Of a stretch of DNA of 64,000 nt, positions 1 to 12,317 are shown piece after piece. The first letter of the stretch is position 1, and the number at the start of each line of letters is the position of its first letter. This DNA comes from Malania oleifera (taxonomy: Eukaryota > Streptophyta > Magnoliopsida > Santalales > Ximeniaceae). The notes beneath the pieces were generated by a model. That model did no database searches. It was given only the letters and a program-made list of their open reading frames with translations, and was not told the DNA's origin. The stretch lies in NCBI RefSeq assembly GCF_029873635.1, contig NC_080425.1:42100390-42164389 (forward strand), given 5' to 3'. The position numbers and the translations under genes were made by a program.

Positions 1-864
1 TTTTTCTGCTCATTCTTCAATTTCTTTCTTTTCATAGTCAATTAGGACAATCATTACACTTCTTTTGTTGTCTTCATACCACCCATGTGAATTAATCTCA
101 AACAACAATCCATGAACTAAGTCTATTTTTAGGAGTGGCTCAGCCTGCACATCTTGAGTAGGCTACAAGACCTAGGTTTCTATCTTTCCACTAGATGTCA
201 CCTCTAGGCTAACAAGTCAAAAATCGAGACTAGTATACGAAGAATATCTAGAAAAAAAAAAAAAAGGAAAGTTGAGTTTCATGAACTCTGAGCTGGCATC
301 AAAACTCAAAAAATGATAAATAGCTCAACAATACCTCACAAGGTGTCAAAGTTGCCATAGGTGCTCTCTCAGTGCTCACAAGGAACCCTAAGTGCTACAA
401 GTCACGTGAACATGTATTTTCAGCCCCATGAGATACCATGTAAATACAAGAGTTTATATAGGCAGATTAACACGAATGAACTACTAGTCAGTCTACATAG
501 AGTTACAATTCCTAGATTAGCCATATAAAGAGAAACTACACATAAATGACCCAAGTGTGTAACTTTTAGGTTATATGCAAGTATGTAAAGGGTATAAGTC
601 AATGTTAATCATTGCCTAATCATCTATATTCAAATTTTTTTTTCTCAATGTGTTTTCTCATCCCCCTCCCCAAACTAAAGTGAAACATTGTCCTCAATGT
701 GAAAACATAAGGGAGACGGGAAAGATGATAAGGAGGGAAGTAGAGACATACCTGGGTGGAGAAGTAAGGGAAAAGAAAAATTGAAACTACAGGAAAATGT
801 ACCTGAAAATAGACTAAAAATAAAGTAAGGTAAAACAAAATGAAAAGAAAAGACAGAAAAAACA
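1..864 (-). other. 3' untranslated end of gypsy-B
   Basis: No gene is seen here. On the minus strand this follows the last coding piece of gypsy-B. Positions 686-699 are the complement of the TTGAGGACAATG-type motif, followed by a purine-rich GTTTGGGGAGGGGGA tract (complement at about 661-675). From family knowledge this pairing is typical between the coding region and the polypurine tract of Athila/Tat-like Ty3/gypsy elements. The 3' LTR is not in the window, so the element runs off the left edge. The rest is AT-rich with short A and T runs. Confidence 0.5.
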
Positions 865-1129
865 TCATAGTCTGTCTGGCAGTGGCTCTGGAGGAATTTC
901 ATTTGGTGGGTGTAGGTCTATATATTGAACTGGCAAGTCTCCAAATTTGAGTCGCCACAATGAATTAGTCTTGTTATCTGCACAAAAGTTAGCCTCAAAT
1001 AAATCAATACGTTCTAAGGTACCAAACAAAACATGTGCAGACTGTCTTCCTTGTTTTAACAAGAAAAGATCTTATTTCAATATATTTTCAAGGAAATTCA
1101 CTTCTTTAAGAACTAGTCTTTGAGGCAAA
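865..1129 (-). pseudogene. C-terminal end of the gypsy-B gag ORF, detached by insertions
   Basis: A 65-residue open stretch on the minus strand ends in a Pro-rich tail (PPNEIPPEPLPDRL). If the solo LTR (1130-3227) and gypsy-D (3249-9869) are removed, the minus-strand coding sequence at 9870 runs on towards this piece. I therefore read it as the far end of the same gag polyprotein. A stop lies between the junction and the first Met at 1062. No protease, reverse transcriptase or integrase motif lies between the gag core and this end, so the element appears to have had gag only. The function of this segment is not recognised. Confidence 0.45.
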
Positions 1130-3227
1130 TGTTAACTTTGGTGTAATCCCAAGAGGGGGGTGAATTGGAATTTAAAAATTTCTTCCTAGGTCAATCAGTT
1201 TAATAGTAGTATTACACAACCTAGGGGCAGTCTAAGTATATATGAAATTGCAAATATGAAATATTTACCAATATATAAAGCATACAAAGCAATTTCAGTA
1301 TTTCTCAACTCAATGCAATTTTGTGTCTATTAGATACGCAGTATATTCAGTAAGGAAATTAAATCAAGCATACAACAAAATTTAATGCAGGAAATGTAAA
1401 AGTGACACTGAATATGATATCAGGATTTGACCAATCCTACCTACATCCCCGCCTTAGCACACCCACACAAGAATTACACTAAGGCTCACTTAACGAGTGG
1501 AGCGGCACCTAAACAACCAGGTCAATTAGCGCAGGGCTGACCTCAACCTTTATAAACAATCCTTACCGGGCTGGATTACCGTCCCCTCAGGCCACGCCTG
1601 GAATACAACACTATTTCCACAATATAACTGCTATAGTTATTATGCTTCTTAAGTAAAGCATATATGTACCAAAATACAGCACAAACAAATATGCATTCAC
1701 ACATGATATGGATTTAATGCTCAAGTGAGATCCAATATGTAAAATCTCTAAGATGTGTGAGTGTATGTATATATGAGAGCTCAACCTTTGATTCAAGATA
1801 AGATATTCAACACACAAATGATCAAAGGAAATTTAACACAATCCAAATCAAATATCTTGAGGATATTCTAAATGTAAAGTACAATAGATATTTTGGGTTG
1901 AAGTTGGCAAAAACAATATCAAGGATAATATGCAAGCTTATGTAAAATAATATTTTTGTAAATCGAAATCCACAAGCTTAATGAATCTTGCAATCAAAAT
2001 GCAAAGACTCATTAGCTATAAGGGTATTCCCACTAAAAGATTTATTGTTTAAATCGGGGGGAAACCCTAGCTAAGAACTCTCAATGAAAATAATCAATCA
2101 ACAAGTAAGGAGAGTTTTAGTAATGTAAAACACTCAATAACACTTTTGGAACTTGATCTATTAAGGGAATAGCAAAATAGAGAGTGTATGGAAGTAGTAT
2201 GGGCTAAATGAGATTTGAAAATTTGAGAGAGTTTTTCCTTAATGATCTTGCTAATCAATCCTTAATTTTGCAAATAAGAAGATATATATATAGGCAATGG
2301 CAAAATTATGATCGTTGGGGACTCAATGGGCACTATTAAAAATATTTTAAATAAGTTTAATATTTTAATCCTATTTAATTAAATTTAACCCCAGTAAAAA
2401 ATAATTTAACCCGTGAGATTCGGGTGCCCGGTCTGAGGGTTGTGTGCCTAAATAGACTCAGTTAGAAATTCAATTTTTAAAGGTTCGGGTGCCCGAATTG
2501 AGGACTGGTTTGCTAAACCAAAGTCAGTAGCCAAATGTCTGAGGTTTGGGTGCCTGAGGCTACATTTGGTTAACCGAACCAAGCAATTCGGTCGCCCGAG
2601 CCCTTTTTGAACGTGATCATTCAGGCGCTCAAGAAGTTGAAAAATTTTATGACACAGGTTCGGGTGCCCGAGGGAGATACACTCAAATTAGGTTCAGGTG
2701 CTCGAACACAAAGTCAACATATTGACTTGTTCAGTCGCCCAAGCCGTTTTACATGGCTTGGGTTCGGTCGCCCAAACCCTCTTAACCTTTTCAATTTAAG
2801 TCCATTTTATCTCAATTTTGATCCCCTGATTGTGAATGATAATGGGGACTTATTAGTGCATATGTGTTGGGACCTAAGGTCTTTTCAAGTACACCCAAAA
2901 ACCTGGCGTTGGTCGATTGAAGGTCATTCGGTCCCTATGGTCTCATTGAGCATTAAATCCTATCATACATGCAAATGCATTATTACAGACCATATAAATT
3001 ATTACAGACTAATTAAAAAGGAATGCCAATACAATAGAGAATGGGTCTTCATTCTTTCATTTATTCAGACGCCATAAATAAATCTTGATCTTCATAATCC
3101 GTATGGCTTGCTTGAGTTCCTACCAACAGTGCATGCCAAGGATAGACCTGTTCAAGAAGCTCAGTGCATAGGTGAGAAACATTGGTTTTGTCATAATCAA
3201 AACGGGATCAGACTCATAGTATCAACA
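1130..3227 (-). mobile_element. Solo LTR of a Ty1/copia element (C), inverted
   Basis: The segment starts TGTTAACTTTGG and ends ATCAACA on the plus strand. It has the organisation of the copia-I LTRs at 36226 and 43437: the same GAGGGGGGTGAATTGGAATTT block near the left end, the ACCTAGGG block, the 'CCCGCC...AGCACACC' block near 1450, and the CATAATCAAAAC end. Read on the minus strand it has a TATA box (about 2282-2292) with an array of TTCGGGTGCCCGAA-like motifs upstream (2418-2780). Near-identical 5-mers flank it (gcaaa at 1125-1129, acaaa at 3228-3232). No internal region or second LTR adjoins it, so it is most simply a solo LTR left by LTR-LTR recombination inside gypsy-B. Confidence 0.7.
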
Positions 3228-3243
3228 ACAAAGTTATCGGAGC

Positions 3244-3248
3244 AGTTA
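3244..3248. repeat. Target-site duplication AGTTA, left of gypsy-D
   Basis: AGTTA lies immediately left of the first base of gypsy-D and is repeated exactly at 9870-9874. It fixes both ends of the element and shows that it inserted as one unit. Confidence 0.9.
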
Positions 3249-5769
3249 TATAGTGATCCAAAAAAATAAATAAATAAATAAATAAAATTTAAAATTAAAA
3301 TTAAACTAATTAATTAATTTAATTAATTAAAAAATAAAAAAATTATTATTAATAATTAAATTATATAATATAATATATTAATATAATATAAAATATTATG
3401 ATAATATATATATGTATAAGTTAATGTTAATAAATATATATACATATGAAATGTAAACTTCCTGAAGCAAAGCTTCAAGAAGGATCCTGTCTCTGCCTAC
3501 AGACGCCAACCCCCCCCCCCCCTGAATATTTCTTTCCTGCGCCAGCCACCTCCGTCTTCGTCTCTCTCCTTCTCTCAATTTCTCAATGAGTTTGCAGCAG
3601 ATCGAGAAACGAAAGGTGTCGTTGGACTCCTGATTTCACTGCCAACATTTCTATTGGAGTAGATTTGTCGTGGGAACGGCTTAGGCACTATTCTTAGGGA
3701 AAGGTAACTTTTCCCTATTTTTTCAATTTCTCTATAAATATGCTGTTAATCGACGATCAAGTACCACCACGTGGTCCTAGTCGCGATTGTCATCATTTTG
3801 ACGTAGGTAAACTTCCAATTGGGGTTTTCTAGGCCCCACTCCAAAGCGAGAGTGGGATTTGGAAAAATTGAAAAATTGGTTATATTTGCTAGTATAACTG
3901 TTAATTTGAAAATTATGGCCCTAGAAAATATTTAAATAGTATTTTATTTAGAGTTAATTTAATGAAACTAGGAATTTAATTTCAGGATTCGGGTGAGCAC
4001 CGCAGACATCTTTTCAGGGTCCCTATTGGCGTAGTGCAAGAAATCAGGTAAGCGGAAAAATATATATTAAATCAAAATTTTTATGAATTAAATGAAAAAT
4101 AAATTGTGTTATATGTATGTGTAAATTTTTCGGTATGGGTTTAAAATGCCAACTTATTTAAATTATGTTTTTCCGAATTTAGGACTGCTTATTAGATACG
4201 TATATGTGAAATTGAACTGATGAAAGTGAAATATTTTTCAGAATAATTATGCAAGAAATTAAAAGTATTTTTATAATATATGAATATTAAATGTGGGTTG
4301 GCTTATTTTCAAGCAATGTATGAATTTTACTGCAAAATTATATAGCATGAGTAAATAGGAATGTTGTGTGGAAATATGTTATACGTATAAGATGCATGAT
4401 ATACAGGGAATGAATTGAGCACGAAAATGTTAAATGAAATATGTTGCTTGTGTGTGTTAATGCAACCATGTAAACAACTGAAATATGTTGGGTAAAATAG
4501 CTGAAATATGTTGAGTAAAACAGCTGAAAAATGCTGGGTAAATGTATGACAACTAAAAAATGCTGGGTAAAACAACTGAAATATGCTGGGTAAAACAGCT
4601 AAAAGATGTTGGGTAAATGTATGACAATTGAAAAATGTTGGGTAAAACAGCTAAAATATGCTGGGTAAAACAGTTGAAAGATGCTGGGTATGAAATGAAA
4701 AGGGAAATGAATGAAATGGAAATGAAATGTGAAATGTGAAATGTGAATAATGTAAAATGGGAAAGAGTCACTTAAAGTGAAATGTAATGCAATGTGAAGC
4801 CATGAATATGAACAAATGTGTATGATTGAATAATGATAGAAAGAATTATGTAGTATGATATTAGAAGTATGTATGTACATAGAACATGTTATGATTGGGC
4901 GAGGCGTACCTTTCGCCTAAGGGCTTGTTGAGTAAGGCGAGTGCACTAGTAGTTACAGATGTGGTAGTAGCCGCATAACGTACTAGGGAAGAGGGGACCT
5001 ACTTGTATGGGCGGGTAGATTTCCCTATCCTTAAAGCCTTTGCCGATAAACTTTTGTATGAACTATGTGAGTACGAGACCAATTTATCACTTGATGACTT
5101 ACTGAGTAAGGTGAGTGCCCTGGTATGCTTTGGCTGTGACCTTTGGGTTGCCAAATGTATCAGAGCAGAGGGGTGCTACTTGTATGGGCGGGTAATCACC
5201 CCTATCCTTGGGTAATCTTATGGGTAAAATATCTTGCATGTGCTTGAATAGGACCAGAAAATGATTTCAAAAATTATGTTAAAGATTTGCAAATGTTAAA
5301 TATTATGTTGATTATAAACTTATGTTGGCCACACACTGTTTTAATATATTGTTTCTACACTTACGGAGTATGTGTCACCCGAATATGAACTAATTTTTTT
5401 TCAAGACCTCCACGAGATTGAGCTTAGAGACCTCGAGCTATTATAACACCTTTAAGGAAAATGATATAATTTTGATGTTTTTGGGAATGTAAATATTTTA
5501 TGTATTATGTTTATGTCTTCTGAGTGATAGATGGTTGTGAAACATACTGAAATTTGGGGATTAGGTTTTGGAGATATGTATTTACGTGAATACAGGTGGA
5601 TGTATGATGTATGTTAGAACGTAGATGGATGTAGAAAACTCTGTTGTCGAATTTGTTGAAAGATTTTAGTTATGTTTTCCGCTACATAAATGATATTAGA
5701 ATGTGTATTATTAGGTAAATGAATTGATTAGTAGCACTCCAGGCCCACTTAGGGGGTCGGGGTATTACA
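3249..5769 (+). repeat. 5' LTR of gypsy-D
   Basis: About 2.52 kb, matching 7394-9869 over its whole length with scattered substitutions. It opens with an A-rich tract, has a poly-C run near 3510, and ends in GGGGTATTACA directly before the primer site. Inside are a tandem array (about 4465-4692) and two related blocks that both carry TTGTATGGGCGGGTA (5002-5016 and 5179-5193). Confidence 0.92.
4465..4692 (+). repeat. Tandem array in the 5' LTR of gypsy-D (about 24-bp unit)
   Basis: About nine imperfect copies of AACAGCTGAAATATGCTGGG followed by TAAA, two of them extended by TGTATGAC. The second LTR has only about six copies. Confidence 0.85.
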
Positions 5770-5771
5770 GA

Positions 5772-5784
5772 TGGTATTAGAGCA
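5772..5784 (+). promoter_or_regulatory. Primer-binding site of gypsy-D
   Basis: TGGTATTAGAGC starts two bases after the 5' LTR. It is complementary to the 3' end of plant initiator tRNA-Met (TGGTATCAGAGC) with one C-to-T change. Confidence 0.85.
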
Positions 5785-6181
5785 ATGTCCAGCCGAAAGT
5801 GTGATTAATTTCACATCGCCTGGATATGGAAATGTTAGAGTATTAGGTTAGAGATGATTTATACCAGTGTATAGGAAACAGTTAGGATAAGGATGCTAAA
5901 TGGATAGGTTAGGTTAAGTGTTGAGAAGTAGGTATGGTGTAGGGAAGTATAGGATTTTGACTTATAGTTTGGAGGCAGAAATCCCTTGGCGGACTTCTAT
6001 GATTTTCTGATTCAGTCGACGGTTTTAGAAAACTACGGTAAATCCACTGATGGTGATGTTTCTTAGCCATGAGACTAGTCCTTATGTAGAGAACTTTGAT
6101 GTTTATTGGATTTAAATTTAATGATTGTGTTGATTAGGTTACGATTTGGAATTCTTATCTCTTTCTTGTCCTATTTTCAAG

Positions 6182-7104
6182 ATGGATCCTAAAGATGGGA
6201 ATGTGGAGGCAGAAGGAAAAGATGATTCAGAGACCTCTAGTGAAGAGGAAATTGATACCTTTGTGATGTTAAAAGGTATAGCCCGGCAAGTCAGGGCAAA
6301 AATGAGAAAGGATTCCAGGGAACAAAACTGCCCAACTGCGGATAAGGGCAGTAGCATCAAGGAATTTATGAGGTTGAAACCTCTTACTTTTGAAAGAGGA
6401 CCTAATCCGGTGATTGCAGAGAACTGGGTTCAGCAGACAGAAGAGATATTGGAGGTACTTGACTGCACGGACGAGCAAAAGGTCTGATATGCTTTCAAAA
6501 TGACTAGAGAGGCAAAGTGTTGGTGGCTTTTTGTGAAGCTGCTAGAGGATCAGAGGGTGGTAAAGATAGCTTTTACCTGGAAGAGATTCAAGGAGCTATT
6601 TTTTGACAAGTATTTTCCTTCATTTGTCAGAGAGGAAAAGATTGAAGAATTTACTAATCTGACATAGGGAAGTATGACGGTCAGCAAATATATGGCCAAG
6701 TTTGTTGAATTGTTGTGTTTTGCTCTGTTTCTGATCCCAAATGAAGTAAGGAAGGCTAGAAAATTTGAAAAAGGTATAAGGCGCAGAATCTATGAGCTAG
6801 TGGTTGGATTTCAGGTTCAGAATTTTTTAGATTTAGTTGATAAGGCTTCAATGCTAGAAAAGAGCATCCAGGGCAGTAGAGAGCCTGCAGAACATAAGAG
6901 GAGGCCTGCACCACCTAGTTTTCGGGCTAAGGTCAATTAGGGGTCAGGGAAGAAAGAAAAAGATGCAGTGGCTCCCGGTTATTAGGGTAATCAGTCTTAC
7001 CCCATGTGTCAGACATGTAACAAGAGGCATAGGGGAAAATGTTGGTTTTGGACTCCTACCTGTTTCAAGTGCGGTAAACCAAGGCATGTTAAGAAGAATT
7101 GTTG
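6182..7104 (+). pseudogene. Decayed gag of gypsy-D with zinc knuckle
   Basis: This is the capsid/nucleocapsid polyprotein of a Ty3/gypsy element, which packages element RNA. It starts at the ATG at 6182 (MDPKDGN). The acidic N-terminus leads into the retrotransposon gag core: 'NPVIAENWV' near 6411, 'TREAKCWW' near 6505, 'WKRFKELFFDKYFP' near 6579, then 'EEKIEEF' and 'KYMAKFVEL'. A CCHC zinc knuckle with spacing C-X2-C-X4-H-X4-C lies at about 7065-7101 (CFKCGKPRHVKKNC). Two in-frame stops break it: TGA at about 6485, where the family has Arg (CGA expected), and TAG at about 6666, where Gln (CAG) is expected. Both fit methylcytosine deamination. It stops just after the knuckle, where pol would start in an autonomous element. 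Confidence 0.85.
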
Positions 7105-7393
7105 AGAACCGTTGCCAGTAGTACCTGCACATAACTGGGATTGAGGAAAACAGCCAATACCACTTGGCAGATGTGGTCCAACACGAGTTTACTCTTTGAT
7201 CCAACTTGAGCCAAAGAATGCTATGGGGGCAAGTATGAATTTATGTTTAAGATATTGATGATCGTATTTAATTTTTGATGATACAGTGGTTTATTTGGCG
7301 ATATATACTGAACTGTATAATTTGATAAATTTTAGTGATGTGAAAAGATGATTGGTTAGTATAATTTCGAAGACGAAATTTCTTAAGGGAGAA
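7105..7393 (+). other. Internal 3' region of gypsy-D, no pol, ending in polypurine tract
   Basis: Only about 290 bp separate the gag stop from the 3' LTR. No protease, RT or integrase motif is found in any frame. The last bases, AAGGGAGAA (7385-7393), are the polypurine tract that primes plus-strand DNA synthesis, directly abutting the LTR start TGTAGTGATCC. Confidence 0.7.
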
Positions 7394-7558
7394 TGTAGTG
7401 ATCCAAAAAAAAAATGAATAAATAAAAATAAATAAATAAATAAATAAAATTTAAAATTAAAATTAAACTAATTAATTAAATAAAAATAAAAATAACTTAT
7501 TAAATTATTATTAATTAAATTATATAATATATTATATTAATATAATATAAAATATTAT

Positions 7559-7590
<32 letters not shown>

Positions 7591-9869
7591 AAGTTAATGT
7601 TAATAAATATATATACATATGAAATGTAAACTTCTTGAAGTAAAGCTTCAGGAAGGATCCTATCTCTGCTTGCAGATGCCGACCCGCCCCCCCTGAATAT
7701 TTCTTTCCTGCGCTAGCCACCTCCATCTCTGTCTCTCTCCTTCTCTCAATTTCTCAATGAGTTTGTAGCGGATCGGAAAACGGAAGGTGCCATTGGATTC
7801 CTAGTTCCGCTGCCGATATTTCTACTGGAACATATTTGTCGTGGGAACGGCTTAGGCACTGTTCCCGGGGAAAGGTAACTTTTCCCCATTTTCCTAATTT
7901 CTCTATAAATATGTGATTAAATCAACAATCGGGTACCACCACGTGGTCCTAGTCGCAATTGTCGTCATTTTGACGTAGGTAAACTTCCAATTGGGGTTTT
8001 CTAGGCCCCACTCCAAAGCGAGAGTGGGATTTGGAAAAATTAGAAAATTGGTTATATTTGCGGGTATAACTGTTAATTTGAAAATTATGACCCTAGAAAA
8101 TATTTAAATAGTATTTTATTTAGGGTTAATTTAATGAAACTAGGAATTTAATTTCAGGATTCGGGTGAGCGCCACAGACATCTTTTCAGGGTCCCTGTTA
8201 GCGTAGTGCAAGAAATCAGGTAAGCGGAAAAATATATATTAAATCAAAATTTTTATGAATTAAATGAAAAATAAATTGTGTTATATGTATGTGTAAATTA
8301 TTCGATATGGGTTTAAAATGCCAACTTATTTAAATTATGTTTTTCCGAATTTAGGACTGCTTATTAAATACGTATATGTGAAATTGAACTGATGAAAGTG
8401 AAATATTTTTTAGAATAATTATGCAAGAAATTAAAAGTATTTTTCTAGTATATGAATGTTAAATGTGGGTTGGCTTATTTTCAGGCAATGTATGAATTTT
8501 ACTACAAAGTTGTGTGGCGTGAGTAAATAGGAATGTCGTGTGGAAATATGTTATACATATGATATGCATGATATACAGGGAAGAATTGAGTACTAAAATG
8601 TTAAATGAAATATGTTATTTGTGTGTGTTAATGCAACCATGTAAACAGCTGAAATATACTGGATAAAACAGCTGAAATATGTTGGGTAAAACAGCTGAAA
8701 GAGACTGGGTAAATATATAACAGCTGAAAAATGTTGGGTAAAACAGCTGAAATATGCTGGGTAAAACAGCTGAAAGATGCTGGGTATGAAATGAAATGAA
8801 ATGAAAAAGAAAATGAATGAAATGGAAATGAAATGTGAAATGTGAACAATGTAAAATGGGAAAGAGTCACTTAAAATGAAATGCAATGCAACGTTAATCC
8901 ATGAATATGAACAGATGTGTATGATTGAATAATAATAGAAAGAATGATGTATTATAATATTAGAAGTATGTATGTACGTAGAACATGTTACGATTAGGCG
9001 AGGCGTACCTTTCGCCTAAGGGCTTTCTAAGTAAGGCCAGTGCACTAATAGCTACAAATGTGGTAGTAGTCGCATAACATACTAGGGCAGAGGGAACCTA
9101 CTTATATGAGCGGGTAGATTTTCCTATCCTTAGGGCCTTTGCCGATAAACTTTTGTATGAATTGTGTGAGTACGAGACCAATTTATCACTTGAGGGCTTA
9201 CTGAGTAAGGTGAGTGCCCTGGTATGCTTTGGCTGTGACCTTTGGGTTGCCAAATGTATCAGAGCAGAGGGGTGCTACTTGTATGGGTGGGTAATCACCC
9301 CTATCCTTGGGTAATCTTGTGGGTAAAATATCTTGCATGTGTTTGAATAGGACTAGAAGATGATTTCAGAAATTATGTTAAAGATTTGCAAATGTTAAAT
9401 ATTTTATTAATTATAAACTCATGTTGGCCACACACTGTTTTAATATATTGTTTCTTCCCTTATTGAGATGTGTCTCACCCGAATATGAACTACTTTTTTT
9501 TTAGGACCTCCATGAGATCGAGCTTAGAGAGCTCGAGCTGTTATAGCACCTTTGAGGAAAAGGGTAAAATTTTGATGTTTTTGGGAATGTAAATATTTTA
9601 TGTATTATGTTGAAGTCTTCTGAGTGATAGATGGTTGTGAAACATACTGAAATTTGGGGATTAGGTTTTGGAGATATGTATTTATGTGAATATAGGTGGA
9701 TGTATGATGTATGTTAGAACGAAGATGGATGTAGAAAACTCTGGTGTTGAATTTGTTGAAAGATTTTAGTTATATTTTTTGCTGCATAAATGATATTAGA
9801 ATGTGTATTATTAGGTAAATGAATTGATTAGTAGCACTCTGGGCCCACTTAGGGGGTCAGGCCATTACA
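7394..9869 (+). repeat. 3' LTR of gypsy-D
   Basis: About 2.48 kb, starting TGTAGTGATCC and ending CCATTACA. It matches the 5' LTR throughout. It is about 45 bp shorter, in large part because its tandem array (8645-8787) has fewer copies. The right 5-bp duplication AGTTA follows at once. Confidence 0.92.
8645..8787 (+). repeat. Tandem array in the 3' LTR of gypsy-D
   Basis: About six copies of the same 24-bp unit as at 4465-4692. Copy number differs between the two LTRs. Confidence 0.85.
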
Positions 9870-9874
9870 AGTTA
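9870..9874. repeat. Target-site duplication AGTTA, right of gypsy-D
   Basis: Exact copy of 3244-3248. Gypsy-B coding sequence resumes directly after it. Confidence 0.9.
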
Positions 9875-11300
9875 CCTTTGGTTCTTCAGAAGCATCAACA
9901 TTAAAGTTTTTACCTGATTCCTTGAAATTTAAACTTTCACCATTCTGCTCAATTTCCTTATCAGGTGTACCAATCACCTTACCACTACGGGGATTTGTTT
10001 CAGCATTGCACTCCTTGACATTTACTAAATTAGGGAGTGATAGTTCCATAGTTGTCAATCCCTGAGGATAAGGTACCATACGTTGGTACCCCTTATTAAT
10101 CTTGGCCTCCTCATTAACCGACTTTTTCACTTCTAGGCTCGCTTCCTCTGATTTTTCTTTGACTTCATCTGTCTTAATCATAACTTCAAGTGATGGGACA
10201 ACTGTTTGTCTATCGATGAGTATCTTAAGTTGGGAAACTTTTTTTCCACTTCTCGAAGTAAGAACAGCCTCTGCTGTCTTAAAAGAAACATTATGTAGTT
10301 GTTACTATTGGTGCTGGTATTCTTGAGGATTAGGCTGAGGTTCTACCGAAAATTCCTCTTTTTCTAAGATATTTAATTGCGTGCTAATCTCATTAATGGT
10401 GTCCCACAATTCATTCATGGTCTAAGTATTAATTTTCATAAATTCCTTAAGTGTATTAGCCATTTGTGCCATGCTGTCCTCAAAAGACGTCATCAGTGGA
10501 ACAAGAGCTTCATTAGATTGAAATCGTGGAAGTGCATAGCTCTGATAGATCTGCTGTGGCAGATACTGATGCAGAGGAGTGTCTGGATAATATGTTGGCT
10601 CATATTTACCTCCACCACTGATTGGACTGAGAGGTTGTACTATCATTGGGGCTTGATCGTACCATGTATTCCATTTTTTGGCACTTTCAGCTAAGTAATC
10701 AGAGAATAGTGTCTAATCTGGTTCCTTGCTGAAGAGTTCTCCATTGCACATAATCTGAACAAATTGTTTGCAATCAAGAGTAAGAGTTGTATAGAAACAA
10801 TTGACTAACCTCCATGATTCAAACCCGTGATGTGGACAAATATTTATCAGATCATTGAACCTCCCCCAACAAGCTTGAAAAGTCTTGTCACCCTTCTGCA
10901 TAAACTGACTAATCTGTTCCTACAAAAATTGAATTCTCTGTGAAGGACAAAACTTATGTAGAAATTCACATTCCATATTAGCCTAATTAAAGACAAAATG
11001 AGGCATCAAAGAATTAAACCACATCTTTGCTCTATGCTTCAAAGAATAAGTAAATAAACAAAGTCTAGTAAATTCATCAATTCTAGCACTAGGAAAAAAG
11101 TATTGCAAGTCAACTCAAACTCAGCCAAATGCTGATAAGGACACTCAGATTCTATCCCGTAGAATTGAGGTATCAATGACATCCTCCCATGCTGAAATTA
11201 AGTGCGTCATCAGGTAAAACAGTGTAAGATGGTGCAGTGGTGCATATAAGCTGCAAAAAATCCATAAGATTGTGTGGTGCAGGTGCAGCCATATTTTCTT
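9870..11300 (-). pseudogene. Decayed Athila/Tat-type gag of gypsy-B
   Basis: On the minus strand the pieces follow the gag plan of Athila/Tat Ty3/gypsy elements. From high to low coordinate they are: 'ECPYQHLAEFE' near 11130, 'LKHRAKMWFNSL' near 11020, 'KGDKTFQACWGRFNDL' near 10880, 'CPHHGFESWRLV' near 10830, 'MCNGELFSKEPD' near 10740, a Pro/Tyr/Gln-rich linker (10600-10500), and 'CNAETNPRSGKVIG' near 10000, equivalent to the family's 'NAITLRSGK' block. Frameshifts and stops split it at about 11150, 10980, 10920, 10710, 10430 and 10300. The coding sequence is cut at 9870 by gypsy-D and resumes left of the nested elements (865-1129). No pol follows. Confidence 0.8.
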
Positions 11301-12250
11301 CAATACTCTTTTTTTTTCTTCTTCTTTTTTTCTCTTTTTTTTCATGAGGTGAATTAAAATAACAGGAAAAACACTAGTTTGAAACTAAAATTGACATTCC
11401 CCAACAATGGTGCAAAAAACTTCACTCACTTTAAAAATAAGCAGCTTAGAAACTATCCCAAGTATAAGAGTTCAGTCGTGTAAAAATTAGCCCAAGGATC
11501 AAATTCTCTCCTCAGGGAAAGCAGTTTAGTTCCAAAGTTTGTGTAATTCCAAAAGAAATTAAGAAAAGAAAAGTTTACTGAACATAGTTCATATTCAGTT
11601 TCCTGGAATGTTTGTGATTTTGTGACTAAATTAAAACAACGTGAAATCTAGTTTATGAACCTAACATGCACTAAATTAATGACAAGAAATGGGAAACAGA
11701 CAATGAAATAAATGATGACAAAATTAAATACCAAACGCAATCCTACATTTAATCATTCAGACAAGAAATAAATCTCACATTTGAAACTTCAAACTAAAAT
11801 CCTAAGGATGATAACTTTACAATGTAACTTAAGCATGCAACTCTAAAAACCTTAATCAAACACAAAAATAAATAAATAAATAAACTTTAACACAATCAAG
11901 AACTTTTAACCCCCTTTAACAAATTAAACAATAAATTAAAACACAATAAAACTCAAACTTTAACTTGACTGAACTCAAGATAAATAGAACCCAACAAAAT
12001 TTAAATTCTAAAGAAGATTTTTTTTTTAAGAGATCAACTCGAACTTTAACAATGAAAAATAATCCAAACAAAAGTAACTCTAATAATAATATTAAATAAG
12101 AAGAGAAAAAAAATAAATTAACTTTAATAATAATAACCCAATAGAAATTTAAAGGTTCAAAATTTTAACTAAAATTCAACTGAAAATTAACAATGATGAA
12201 CCAAGTATTTAAATGCAAGAAAAAAAAAACTAGAGAAGAAGAGAAGAAGG

Positions 12251-12317
<67 letters not shown>

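Larger units (their letters stand above)
3249..9869 (+). mobile_element. Gypsy-D: complete gag-only Ty3/gypsy retrotransposon (TR-GAG-like)
   Basis: Two LTRs of about 2.5 kb (3249-5769, 7394-9869) enclose only 1.6 kb of internal sequence. The order is LTR, initiator-tRNA-Met-type primer site at 5772, decayed gag with a zinc knuckle (6182-7104), polypurine tract at 7385, LTR. LTRs end TG...TTACA; the left one starts TA, a single change. A perfect 5-bp duplication flanks it. No protease, RT, RNase H or integrase is present and no pol remnant is seen, so it must have been moved by a partner's enzymes. LTR and primer-site style match chromovirus (Tekay/Del-like) elements, as in gypsy-H. The gag-only layout is that of the TR-GAG class known from other plants. 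Confidence 0.9.

Noticed and set aside
2607..3077. 156-codon open frame on the plus strand
   Set aside because: It lies wholly within solo LTR C, antisense to its transcription, and has no recognisable domain.
6139..6478. Minus-strand frames over the gypsy-D gag
   Set aside because: Shadows of the plus-strand gag, which carries the recognisable motifs.
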